Assembly (NCBI GenBank): GCA_949294425.1
Contig: CASFHJ010000167.1
Span: 1-8,658, forward strand
Source: an uncultured Campylobacter sp.
GTDB taxonomy: Bacteria > Campylobacterota > Campylobacteria > Campylobacterales > Campylobacteraceae
Direction of reading: 5' to 3'
DNA: 8,658 bases
The stretch's first letter is position 1, and each line of letters starts with the position of its first letter. Below, piece by piece: positions 1 through 5,218 of the stretch. The notes beneath the pieces are model-generated. The model did no database searches. It had not been told where the DNA came from and saw only the letters and a program-made list of their open reading frames with translations. The position numbers were made by a program, and so were the translations under genes.

Positions 1-13
1 ATAGTCTTAGATT

Positions 14-604
14 TTATCCTTGAAGAGGGCTAAAAAAGCAGTATTTTCTTTTTTCATACTCAAAGATCTCGTAATTTTTAAGACTTTCTAGCTCCTCTTC
101 TAATCTACTTCCCTTATAAAGCAAAAAGAGGCTATTTTCATCGTAAAAATTTACACAAAGTCCTAGTAAGTCATTTATCTTGCTAAAGGCTCTAGAGCTT
201 ATTAAATCAGCCTTAAAATTCTCCTTGCTATCTTGTATCCTCTCTTTTTTTATAATTAAATTTTCAAGACCTAATTCGCTTTTTACCAAAAACAAAAAGG
301 CTGCTTTTTTTTGATTTGGTTCAAAAAGATAAAAGCTAGAATTTAAAACAAGAGCTAAAAAAATAGCTGGAAAACCAGCCCCGCTTCCAACATCAATTAT
401 CGTTTTTGCAAAGGCAAAATCTTTAAAATCAAGCACTTTTAAGCTATCTATTATCTCTAATTCTAAGCTTTTATAATTTGAGATATTATGCACCTTTTGG
501 TAAACAAAAAATATCTCCTCATAAAGTTTTAATTTTCTAAAAAAATCCTCATTATCACAATATTTTAAAAAATTTAAGTTTGTTTTTATAGAGGAAAAAT
601 TCAA
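14..604 (-). CDS. rsmG: 16S rRNA (guanine-N7) methyltransferase RsmG (GidB)
   Basis: Predicted SAM-dependent enzyme that methylates N7 of a guanine in the 530 loop of 16S rRNA (G527 in E. coli), acting on the small ribosomal subunit in the cytoplasm. The 196-residue length suits the family. Visible RsmG marks are HNISN at 39-43 (position of the usual NLT), IDSL at 52-55, the SAM-binding DVGSGAGFPA at 71-80, EPNQKKAAFL at 95-104, SSRAF at 135-139 and YKG at 161-163. The family's usual final Gly of GFPG is Ala here. The start is TTG; its TTGA overlaps the ribA stop by 4 bases, so translation is probably coupled to ribA, and a weak GGGA lies 8 bases upstream. No better in-frame start is seen. 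The stop is complete at the window's left edge. Loss of this enzyme is known in other bacteria to give low-level streptomycin resistance. Confidence 0.93.
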   Translation of the reverse strand: MNFSSIKTNLNFLKYCDNEDFFRKLKLYEEIFFVYQKVHNISNYKSLELEIIDSLKVLDFKDFAFAKTIIDVGSGAGFPAIFLALVLNSSFYLFEPNQKKAAFLFLVKSELGLENLIIKKERIQDSKENFKADLISSRAFSKINDLLGLCVNFYDENSLFLLYKGSRLEEELESLKNYEIFEYEKRKYCFFSPLQG

Positions 605-1167
605 GCTAAATGTCCCATTTTCTCTTCTTTTATTTTTAAATAATCCTTATTAAAATCATTTGATTGTATCTTTATAGGAATTCTTTGCTTAAGCTCTACA
701 TCAAGCCCTAAACCTTTCATTTTTAAAGGATTGTTAGTCATTAAATTTAAGGAGCTTATCTTGTAATGTTTAAGTATGAAATTTACTATATCATATTTTC
801 TTTCATCTTCTTTAAAACCAAGCTTTAAATTTGCCTCTATGGTATCTAAACCATCATCTTGCAAGGCATAAGCATTTACCTTGTTTAAAAGCCCTATGCC
901 CCTTCCTTCCTGCCTTAAATATATAACAAGTCCTGTATTTTCTTGTATATATTTTAATGCAAAATTTAACTGCTCCCCGCAATCACACTTAAGAGATGAA
1001 AGTGTATCTCCTGTTATACATTCTGAGTGAATTCTAACATTTACATCTCCTGTCAAATCTCCCTTAAAGATACATAAATGCTCCTTTTCACCCTCCTTAA
1101 AACTTTGAATTTTAAAAATTCCAAATCTCGTAGGTAAATTTGCTATCTCAGAAATTTTTATATCCAT
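601..1167 (-). CDS. ribA: GTP cyclohydrolase II, stand-alone RibA
   Basis: First committed step of riboflavin synthesis: GTP is opened to 2,5-diamino-6-ribosylamino-4(3H)-pyrimidinone 5'-phosphate with loss of formate and pyrophosphate. It is a stand-alone cyclohydrolase of 188 residues (E. coli RibA has 196), not a RibBA fusion. The zinc-binding cysteines are Cys50, Cys61 and Cys63 in the block SECITGDTLSSLKCDCGEQL (48-67). The GTP-binding RQEGRGIGL is at 85-93, DTIEAN at 108-113, the catalytic Asp121/Arg123 pair in DERKY, and TNNPLKMKGL at 144-153. The ATG start has AAGG (1177-1180, minus strand) 9 bases upstream. It is divergent from hemB across 58 bases and overlaps rsmG downstream. The leader from the predicted promoter is about 28 bases, too short for an FMN riboswitch. 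Confidence 0.96.
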   Translation of the reverse strand: MDIKISEIANLPTRFGIFKIQSFKEGEKEHLCIFKGDLTGDVNVRIHSECITGDTLSSLKCDCGEQLNFALKYIQENTGLVIYLRQEGRGIGLLNKVNAYALQDDGLDTIEANLKLGFKEDERKYDIVNFILKHYKISSLNLMTNNPLKMKGLGLDVELKQRIPIKIQSNDFNKDYLKIKEEKMGHLA

Positions 1168-1184
1168 TTTTTAAAACCTTTTTA

Positions 1185-1193
1185 TGTTATAAT
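1185..1193 (+). promoter_or_regulatory. hemB promoter, extended -10
   Basis: TGTTATAAT is a perfect extended -10 (TGnTATAAT) with the hexamer at 1188-1193. The start of transcription would be near 1200, leaving a leader of about 25 bases that contains AAGGA (1216-1220), 5 bases before the hemB ATG. No good -35 is seen, as is usual for Campylobacter sigma-70 promoters. The element is one arm of the inverted repeat at 1186-1209. Confidence 0.75.
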
Positions 1194-1209
1194 TTTTTAT
1201 TATTATAAC
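1186..1209. repeat. Inverted repeat over the ribA/hemB promoters
   Basis: GTTATAAT (1186-1193) and ATTATAAC (1202-1209) are perfect 8-base inverted arms with an 8-base AT spacer. The arms contain the two opposing -10 elements, so the symmetry may simply reflect two similar promoters facing each other. It could also serve as an operator for a dimeric regulator. The arms are exact; any operator role is inference. Confidence 0.6.
1202..1207 (-). promoter_or_regulatory. ribA-rsmG promoter, -10 element
   Basis: On the minus strand this reads TATAAT, a perfect -10 hexamer, preceded by AGT (so not fully extended: A in place of T). Transcription would begin near 1195, giving a leader of about 28 bases to the ribA ATG at 1167. 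It is the mirror image of the hemB -10 and lies just inside the hemB transcribed region, so the two promoters overlap physically. Confidence 0.6.
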
Positions 1210-1225
1210 TAAAAAAAGGAAATAC

Positions 1226-2209
1226 ATGTTTAAAAGGTTTAGGAGGCTGAGGCTAAATGAGTCTTTGAGATTTATGTTAGAAGAGAGCTTTTTAGATATA
1301 AAAGACTTTATTTATCCGCTTTTTGTAGTCGATGGCAAGGGTATAAAAAATGAGCTTTCATCAATGCCCGGTGTCTTTCAAATGAGTATAGATGAAATCC
1401 TAAAAGAGTGTAAAGAGCTTGTAGAGCTTGGCATAAAAGCTATCATACTTTTTGGTGTTTTAGATGATGATAAAAAAGATAGCATAGGTAGCGATGCCTT
1501 AGATGATGAGGGTTTGATAGCAAAAAGCATAAGAGAGATAAAAAGAGACTTCCCAAATCTTTTTGTAATAACAGATCTTTGTTTTTGTGAATATACAGAA
1601 CACGGACATTGTGGAGTTTTAGACCTAAAAACTGGCATGGTTGATAATGACTTAACCTTAGAGCTAAGCGCAAAACAAGCCCTAGTGCAAGCAAGAGCCG
1701 GGGTTGATATGATAGCTCCAAGCGGCATGATGGATGGCATTATTTACACGCTTAGAAAAAGCCTAGATGAAAATGGCTTTTACAATATGCCTCTTATGAG
1801 TTATTCTACTAAATTTGCATCTAGTTACTATGGACCATTTAGAGAGATAGCAAAGTCAAGTCCTAGCAAGGGTGATAGAAAAAGCTATCAAATGGATTAT
1901 AAAAATTCAAAAGAAGCCCTGCTTGAAAGCTTAGAGGACGAGAGACAAGGGGCTGATATTTTGATGATAAAACCAGCCCTTGCCTATCTTGATGTCTTAA
2001 AGGATCTTTCTTTAAAGACAAAGCTGCCAATTTGCGTTTATAATGTAAGCGGTGAATATGCTCTTTTAAAGGCTGGAGCTAAATTAGGAGTTATTGATTA
2101 TGAAAAGGTTCTTTTAGAAACAATGTTTGCTTTCAAAAGAGCTGGTGCAAGACTTATCATAAGTTATCACTCAAAAGAAGTGGCTAAAATTTTAAAGGAT
2201 ATGAAGTGA
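1226..2209 (+). CDS. hemB: Delta-aminolevulinic acid dehydratase (porphobilinogen synthase)
   Basis: Condenses two 5-aminolevulinate molecules to porphobilinogen, the first common step of tetrapyrrole (heme) synthesis, in the cytoplasm. The 327-residue length is normal. The zinc-type cysteine triad is present as Cys119, Cys121 and Cys129 in [14 protein letters not shown], so this is not the plant-type Asp (magnesium) active site. Active-site lysines are Lys196 ([15 protein letters not shown]) and the Schiff-base Lys249 ([10 protein letters not shown]). GDRKSYQMD at 216-224 is the conserved region between them. The N-terminus MFKRFRRLR matches the family start, and AAGGA lies 5 bases before the ATG. 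It is first in an overlapping run hemB-argF-cutA and divergent from ribA, with which it shares a 58-base control region. Adjacent hemB and argF facing ribA is, from memory, the C. jejuni arrangement. Confidence 0.97.
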   Translation: MFKRFRRLRLNESLRFMLEESFLDIKDFIYPLFVVDGKGIKNELSSMPGVFQMSIDEILKECKELVELGIKAIILFGVLDDDKKDSIGSDALDDEGLIAKSIREIKRDFPNLFVITDLCFCEYTEHGHCGVLDLKTGMVDNDLTLELSAKQALVQARAGVDMIAPSGMMDGIIYTLRKSLDENGFYNMPLMSYSTKFASSYYGPFREIAKSSPSKGDRKSYQMDYKNSKEALLESLEDERQGADILMIKPALAYLDVLKDLSLKTKLPICVYNVSGEYALLKAGAKLGVIDYEKVLLETMFAFKRAGARLIISYHSKEVAKILKDMK

Positions 2210-3108
2210 GACATTTTTTAAGCCTAAGGGATTACACAAAAGAAGAAATTATAAAGCTTATTGATATGGCTGTTAGTATTAAAAAAACACCAAGAAAGCT
2301 TTTGCAGGATAAGAGTTTGGCTATGATTTTTGAAAAAAGCTCTACTAGAACTAGAATGGCTTTTGAACTCGGTATAAGTGAGCTTGGCGGAAAGGCTTTG
2401 TTTTTAAGCGCAAATGATTTACAATTAAACAGAGGAGAACCTATAAAAGATACGGCTAGGGTTATAGGCTCTATGGTTGATTTTGTAATGCTTAGGGTAA
2501 ATAAACACGAAAGCTTACTTGAATTTGCAAAATACTCAAAGGCACCTGTTATAAACGCACTTAGTGATTTATACCACCCAACACAGGTTTTAGGAGATTT
2601 ACTAACCATAAGAGAATACAAAAAAGAAGGCAAAATAGCCTTTGTAGGCGATAGCAATAACATGTGTAATTCTTGGCTTATAGCAGCTGCCATACTTGGC
2701 TTTGATATAGCAATAGCTCTGCCAAAAACATATAGTATAAATAGCGAGATTTTAGATTACGCACAAAAAGAGGCTTCAAAAAGTGGGACTAAGATAGAAA
2801 TTAGCAATGATAAATTTAAAGCCATAAAAGGAAAAGACGTAGTTATAACAGATACTTGGATTTCAATGGGAGAAGAGGATAAAAAAGTAGAAAAGATAAA
2901 AGATTTTCAAGGTTTTATCATAGACAAAGAAGCCATGTCTTATGCAAATAAAGATGCTATCTTTTTACATTGTTTACCAGCTTACAGAGGCTATGAAGTT
3001 AGCGAGGAAGTGTTTGAAAAATACAGCGAATTTATCTTTACAGAGGCTACAAATAGGCTATACGTAGTAAAAGCCTTACTTTGCTTTTTAAGTGGTGTTG
3101 AATGCTAG
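2206..3108 (+). CDS. argF: Ornithine carbamoyltransferase, anabolic
   Basis: Transfers the carbamoyl group of carbamoyl phosphate to ornithine, making citrulline for arginine synthesis; a cytoplasmic homotrimer in the family. At 300 residues it is of normal length. Key motifs are the carbamoyl-phosphate loop STRTR (46-50), HPTQVLGD (124-131), the ornithine-side DTWISMG (216-222) and HCLP (255-258) with the catalytic Cys256. The SMG loop and HCLP separate it from aspartate carbamoyltransferase. The start is GTG: its GTGA overlaps the hemB stop by 4 bases, and AAGGA (2195-2199) inside the end of hemB is 6 bases away, so translation is probably coupled. Its own end overlaps the next gene by 7 bases. 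I saw no ArgR-like operator near it, and expression probably follows the hemB promoter. Confidence 0.96.
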   Translation: MRHFLSLRDYTKEEIIKLIDMAVSIKKTPRKLLQDKSLAMIFEKSSTRTRMAFELGISELGGKALFLSANDLQLNRGEPIKDTARVIGSMVDFVMLRVNKHESLLEFAKYSKAPVINALSDLYHPTQVLGDLLTIREYKKEGKIAFVGDSNNMCNSWLIAAAILGFDIAIALPKTYSINSEILDYAQKEASKSGTKIEISNDKFKAIKGKDVVITDTWISMGEEDKKVEKIKDFQGFIIDKEAMSYANKDAIFLHCLPAYRGYEVSEEVFEKYSEFIFTEATNRLYVVKALLCFLSGVEC

Positions 3109-3407
3109 TTTTGATACAAAGTAGCACCTCAAACAAAAAGGAAGCAAAAAAGATAGCTAAAATTTTGCTAAAGAAAAAATTAGCAGCCTGTGTGCAAATT
3201 TCAAAGATAAATAGTCTTTACACTTGGCAAAACAGCTTAAACGAGGAAAAAGAATTTTTACTTAGTATAAAAAGCACAAGAAAAAAGATAAATAAAATTT
3301 TTAAACTCATAAAAAAGATACATAGCTATGACTTACCTGAATTTGTGGTTTTTAAGATAGATAAAAGTTCTAAAAAATACAAAAAATGGCTTCTTAGTTT
3401 GTGTTAG
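3102..3407 (+). CDS. cutA: CutA1-family divalent-cation tolerance protein, unusually basic
   Basis: Small protein of 101 residues with the CutA1 pattern: an N-terminal strand [15 protein letters not shown] at 27-31, LYTW at 39-42, LLSIKST at 53-59 and HSYDLPE at 74-80. CutA1 proteins are compact trimers with a ferredoxin-like fold, related in shape to PII proteins. They were linked to copper tolerance in E. coli, but their true role is unsettled. The N-terminal cysteine reported as a copper ligand in E. coli CutA is absent here (Ser/Thr at 7-10), while His74 and Glu80 remain. The protein has 23 Lys and 1 Arg against 7 acidic residues, very basic for this family. The ATG overlaps the argF stop by 7 bases, so it is the last gene of the hemB unit. 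No terminator separates it from fabG. Confidence 0.85.
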   Translation: MLVLIQSSTSNKKEAKKIAKILLKKKLAACVQISKINSLYTWQNSLNEEKEFLLSIKSTRKKINKIFKLIKKIHSYDLPEFVVFKIDKSSKKYKKWLLSLC

Positions 3408-3419
3408 TCCCTACTTTTT

Positions 3420-3428
3420 TGCTACAAT
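3420..3428 (+). promoter_or_regulatory. fabG promoter, extended -10
   Basis: TGCTACAAT fits the extended -10 form TGnTAnAAT (hexamer 3423-3428) and follows a T-run. Transcription would start near 3435, with a leader of about 19 bases holding AAGGA (3444-3448) 5 bases before the fabG ATG. Read-through from hemB-argF-cutA is also possible, because no hairpin is seen in the 46-base gap. Confidence 0.6.
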
Positions 3429-3453
3429 GCTTAAAAAGTTATAAAGGAAAATT

Positions 3454-4197
3454 ATGAAATTTAGCGGAAAAAATGTTTTAATCACTGGTGCTAGCAAGGG
3501 CATAGGTGCTTGTATAGCAAAGACTCTAGCCTCATTTGGTTTAAAGGTTTGGATAAATTATAGAAGTAAACCAGAGCTTGCTGACGCCTTAAAAGAGGAG
3601 ATAGAAAAAACAGGTGAAAAAGCGGCTGTGATATGCTTTGATGCTAGTAAGGAAGATGAATTTGAAGCTGCTATTAAAAGTATAGTGCAAAGCGATGGCA
3701 CTCTTTCTTATCTTGTTAATAATGCCGGTATAACAAATGATAAACTAGCTTTAAGAATGAGTCTAGCTGATTTTTCCTTAGTTGTGGATACAAATTTAAA
3801 CTCAGCTTTTTTAGGCTGTAAAGAAGCCTTAAAGGTGATGAGTAAGCAAAGATTTGGTGCTGTAGTAAATATAGCTTCCATAGTTGGAGAAATGGGAAAT
3901 GTAGGTCAGGTAAACTACTCAGCTAGTAAAGGCGGTATGATAGCCATGACAAAGTCCTTTGCAAAAGAGGGAGCAAGTAGATCTTTACGTTTTAACTGCG
4001 TAACTCCGGGCTTTATAAAAAGCGATATGACAGAGGTTTTAAGCGATGAAGTGAAAAAAGCTTATGAAAATAACATAGCCTTAAAAAGATTTGCCGAGCC
4101 AGAGGAAGTAGCCACTGCAGTAGCCTTTTTGCTAAGTGATTATGCTTCCTACATAACAGGCGATGTTTTAAAGGTAAATGGCGGACTTTATATGTGA
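3454..4197 (+). CDS. fabG: 3-oxoacyl-[acyl-carrier-protein] reductase
   Basis: NADPH-dependent reduction of 3-oxoacyl-ACP to 3-hydroxyacyl-ACP in type II fatty acid synthesis (cytoplasm). It is a classical short-chain dehydrogenase/reductase of 247 residues, the usual FabG length. The cofactor loop TGASKGIG is at 11-18, NNAG at 89-92 and the structural/catalytic Asn114 in DTNLNS. The catalytic Ser142, Tyr155 and Lys159 have the FabG spacing (13 and 4 residues, as in the E. coli enzyme). The C-terminal YITGDVLKVNGGLYM is close to the FabG signature ITGxxxxVNGGxxM. AAGGA precedes the ATG by 5 bases. acpP and fabF are not adjacent here. A small flavin-protein gene follows after 8 bases and is probably co-transcribed. 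Other SDR oxidoreductases look similar, but motif order and tail favour FabG. Confidence 0.93.
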   Translation: MKFSGKNVLITGASKGIGACIAKTLASFGLKVWINYRSKPELADALKEEIEKTGEKAAVICFDASKEDEFEAAIKSIVQSDGTLSYLVNNAGITNDKLALRMSLADFSLVVDTNLNSAFLGCKEALKVMSKQRFGAVVNIASIVGEMGNVGQVNYSASKGGMIAMTKSFAKEGASRSLRFNCVTPGFIKSDMTEVLSDEVKKAYENNIALKRFAEPEEVATAVAFLLSDYASYITGDVLKVNGGLYM

Positions 4198-4199
4198 GG
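4196..4199 (+). promoter_or_regulatory. Ribosome binding site that sets the start of the flavin-protein gene
   Basis: GAGG overlaps the fabG stop codon and sits 6 bases before the ATG at 4206. It favours that ATG over the in-frame GTG at 4194, which would add only four residues (MRFK) and place this GAGG inside the coding region. Confidence 0.6.
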
Positions 4200-4205
4200 T
4201 TTAAG

Positions 4206-4610
4206 ATGAATATAAAAGAATTAGTAGACTTTTTAGATAATAACCCTCCAGCCTTCCTAGCCACGCTTGGAAGTTGTGGAAATCCAAGGATAAGACCCAT
4301 ACAAAGCCCCTTGCTTTTTGAGGGTAAAATTTATTTTTGCACAGCAAATACTAAAAATCTTTTTAAACACATAAAGCAGCATAATGGCATAGAATTTTGC
4401 TCTTGCTGCAAAGATGGCACCTTTGTAAGACTTAGAGCCAAGGCTATCTTTGAGGATAATAAAAGGGTAAAAGAAGCTATGTTTGAAAAATACCCTATGC
4501 TAAAAGATATTTATCAAAGCCCAGAAAATAAAACTTTTGAGGTATTTTATCTTTCTGAATTAAGTGCTAGAAAACAATTTCTAAATGGAGATTTTGAGTC
4601 TTTATCATAA
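4206..4610 (+). CDS. Pyridoxamine 5'-phosphate oxidase-like FMN-binding split-barrel protein
   Basis: A 134-residue single-domain protein resembling small uncharacterised members of the pyridoxamine-phosphate-oxidase-like family (the COG5015 type, related to NimA nitroreductases). The match lies in NPPAFLATLGSCGNPRIRPI (13-32), the first strands of the FMN-binding barrel, then GKIYFCTANTKNLFKHI (40-56), VRLRAKAIFED (74-84) and PMLKDIYQSPENKTFEVFYL (97-116). Such proteins usually bind FMN or F420 as homodimers and reduce small molecules; the substrate here is unknown. It is too short, and lacks the C-terminal region, for true PdxH. Five cysteines (24, 45, 65, 67, 68) include the cluster FCSCC at 64-68. 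It follows fabG by 8 bases, suggesting one transcript, and a strong terminator follows the stop. ATG 4206 was chosen because of the GAGG 6 bases upstream. Confidence 0.82.
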   Translation: MNIKELVDFLDNNPPAFLATLGSCGNPRIRPIQSPLLFEGKIYFCTANTKNLFKHIKQHNGIEFCSCCKDGTFVRLRAKAIFEDNKRVKEAMFEKYPMLKDIYQSPENKTFEVFYLSELSARKQFLNGDFESLS

Positions 4611-4614
4611 ATTT

Positions 4615-4659
4615 TTTTAGAATTATTTATCTTAAATAATTCTAAAACTTAGTTTTTTT
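4615..4659 (+). terminator. Rho-independent terminator after the fabG unit
   Basis: A perfect 15-base-pair stem (4615-4629 with 4633-4647) closes a 3-base loop (or 5 with the top pair open) and is followed by seven T at 4653-4659. The stem is almost all A-T with one G-C pair. A T-run also precedes the stem (4612-4618), so it could work on the minus strand too, but no minus-strand gene approaches from the right. Confidence 0.8.
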
Positions 4660-4711
4660 GATATTAAAAAATAAATAAAATCGTTTTTAAAAGCCTTTTT
4701 TAAGATTATTT

Positions 4712-4720
4712 TGCTAGAAT
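4712..4720 (+). promoter_or_regulatory. Promoter of the tRNA cluster, extended -10
   Basis: TGCTAGAAT is an extended -10 (hexamer 4715-4720) preceded by T-rich tracts. Transcription would start about 7 bases later, giving a 5' leader of only 6-7 bases before tRNA-Gly at 4734. All four tRNAs lie close together and are probably one transcript cut by RNase P and 3' processing enzymes. Confidence 0.65.
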
Positions 4721-4733
4721 TTTGCTTTTATTT

Positions 4734-4808
4734 GCGGGAATAGCTCAGGGGTAGAGCACAACCTTGCCAAGGTTGGGGTCGCGAGTTCGAATCTCGTTTC
4801 CCGCTCCA
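4734..4808 (+). tRNA. tRNA-Gly (anticodon GCC)
   Basis: Full cloverleaf of 75 bases including an encoded CCA. Acceptor arms GCGGGAA/TTCCCGC pair perfectly. The D arm is GCTC/GAGC, the anticodon stem CAACC/GGTTG with loop TTGCCAA (anticodon GCC at 4766-4768), and the T loop is GTTCGAATC. It is first of a four-tRNA cluster, and tRNA-Leu begins only 3 bases later. Confidence 0.96.
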
Positions 4809-4811
4809 TAC

Positions 4812-4900
4812 GCCCGGGTGGTGGAATTGGTAGACACAAGGGACTTAAAATCCCTCGGAATTTTTCTTCCGTGCCGGTTCAAGTCCGGCTCCGGGCACCA
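4812..4900 (+). tRNA. tRNA-Leu (anticodon UAA)
   Basis: Class II tRNA of 89 bases with encoded CCA. Acceptor GCCCGGG pairs with TCCGGGC (last pair G-U), with discriminator A as expected for leucine. The anticodon stem AGGGA/TCCCT holds the loop CTTAAAA (anticodon TAA at 4846-4848). The long variable arm has a CGGAA/TTCCG stem. It reads UUA and UUG, the main Leu codons of this AT-rich genome. Confidence 0.96.
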
Positions 4901-4906
4901 CTTATT

Positions 4907-4980
4907 GGCGACATAGCCAAGCGGTAAGGCGTGGGCCTGCAAAGCCTTGATCTCCGGTTCGAATCCGGATGTCGCCTCCA
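4907..4980 (+). tRNA. tRNA-Cys (anticodon GCA)
   Basis: A 74-base cloverleaf with encoded CCA. Acceptor GGCGACA/TGTCGCC is perfect and the discriminator is U, the main cysteine identity base. The anticodon loop CTGCAAA holds GCA at 4939-4941. The anticodon stem TGGGC/GCCTT has a G-U pair and a T-T mismatch at its outer (27-43) position. The T arm TCCGG/CCGGA is intact. Confidence 0.95.
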
Positions 4981-5001
4981 AATTCTATCTTTATCTTAAA
5001 A

Positions 5002-5089
5002 CGGGAGATGGCTGAGTGGTCGAAAGCGGCGGTCTTGAAAACCGTTGAGGTGCAAGCCTCCAGGGGTTCGAATCCCTTTCTCCCGGCCA
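5002..5089 (+). tRNA. tRNA-Ser (anticodon UGA)
   Basis: Class II tRNA of 88 bases with encoded CCA. Acceptor CGGGAGA/TCTCCCG pairs fully, with discriminator G as usual for serine. The anticodon stem GCGGT/ACCGT (outer G-U) holds the loop CTTGAAA (anticodon TGA at 5036-5038). A long variable arm (GAGGTGCAAGCCTC) is present. The first pair is C1-G72 rather than the G1-C72 common in bacterial tRNA-Ser. It follows tRNA-Cys after 21 bases and ends the cluster. Confidence 0.95.
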
Positions 5090-5111
5090 CTTCTAAAGCA
5101 AAAACTTAAAC

Positions 5112-5126
5112 AAAAAGCCTTTTTTT
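5112..5126 (+). terminator. Possible weak terminator after the tRNA cluster
   Basis: Five A, GCC, then seven T could fold into a small A-T hairpin with a GCC loop running into a T-run, 22 bases after tRNA-Ser. The stem is short and has no G-C pair, so termination here is a guess. No better hairpin is seen before the mrp promoter. Confidence 0.25.
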
Positions 5127-5183
5127 AACTTATTTTTAAGAATTATTAATAAAGCAAAAATCTAAATTTTATATTTTTAGTAG

Positions 5184-5189
5184 TAAAAT
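5184..5189 (+). promoter_or_regulatory. Possible mrp-dapD promoter, -10 element
   Basis: TAAAAT is a near-consensus -10 in very AT-rich DNA, preceded by T-tracts. Transcription would start near 5196, inside the inverted repeat at 5193-5210 and about 23 bases before the mrp ATG. In DNA this AT-rich, other hexamers could serve equally well. Confidence 0.4.
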
Positions 5190-5192
5190 TGT

Positions 5193-5210
5193 CCTTATTT
5201 AAAAATAAGG
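5193..5210. repeat. Inverted repeat over the mrp start region
   Basis: CCTTATT (5193-5199) and AATAAGG (5204-5210) are perfect 7-base arms around TAAA. The right arm contains the AAGG ribosome binding site, 8 bases before the mrp ATG. The structure could be an operator near the transcription start, or an RNA hairpin hiding the binding site if transcription begins further upstream. Neither role is shown. Confidence 0.55.
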
Positions 5211-5218
5211 TAAGATAA

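Noticed and set aside
1168..1225. FMN riboswitch before ribA
   Set aside because: The whole gap is 58 bases and the predicted leader about 28, too short for the FMN aptamer, and no conserved elements are seen.
1378..1740. Minus-strand frames inside hemB (1378-1740 and 1443-1721)
   Set aside because: They lie wholly within a well-supported hemB in the opposite direction and show no domain, ribosome binding site or promoter.
2232..2693. Minus-strand frame of 153 codons inside argF
   Set aside because: It is antisense to conserved argF motifs; its hydrophobic look comes from the complement of Lys/Asp-rich codons.
4194..4205. Upstream GTG start for the flavin-binding gene
   Set aside because: It adds only four residues and would place the GAGG ribosome binding site inside the coding region; ATG 4206 is better spaced.
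4745..5090. Two minus-strand frames (4745-4981 and 4902-5090) over the tRNA genes
   Set aside because: They are the reverse complement of tRNA-Gly, Leu, Cys and Ser. Translated antisense tRNA (runs such as FEPE and RTRD) is a known source of false proteins.
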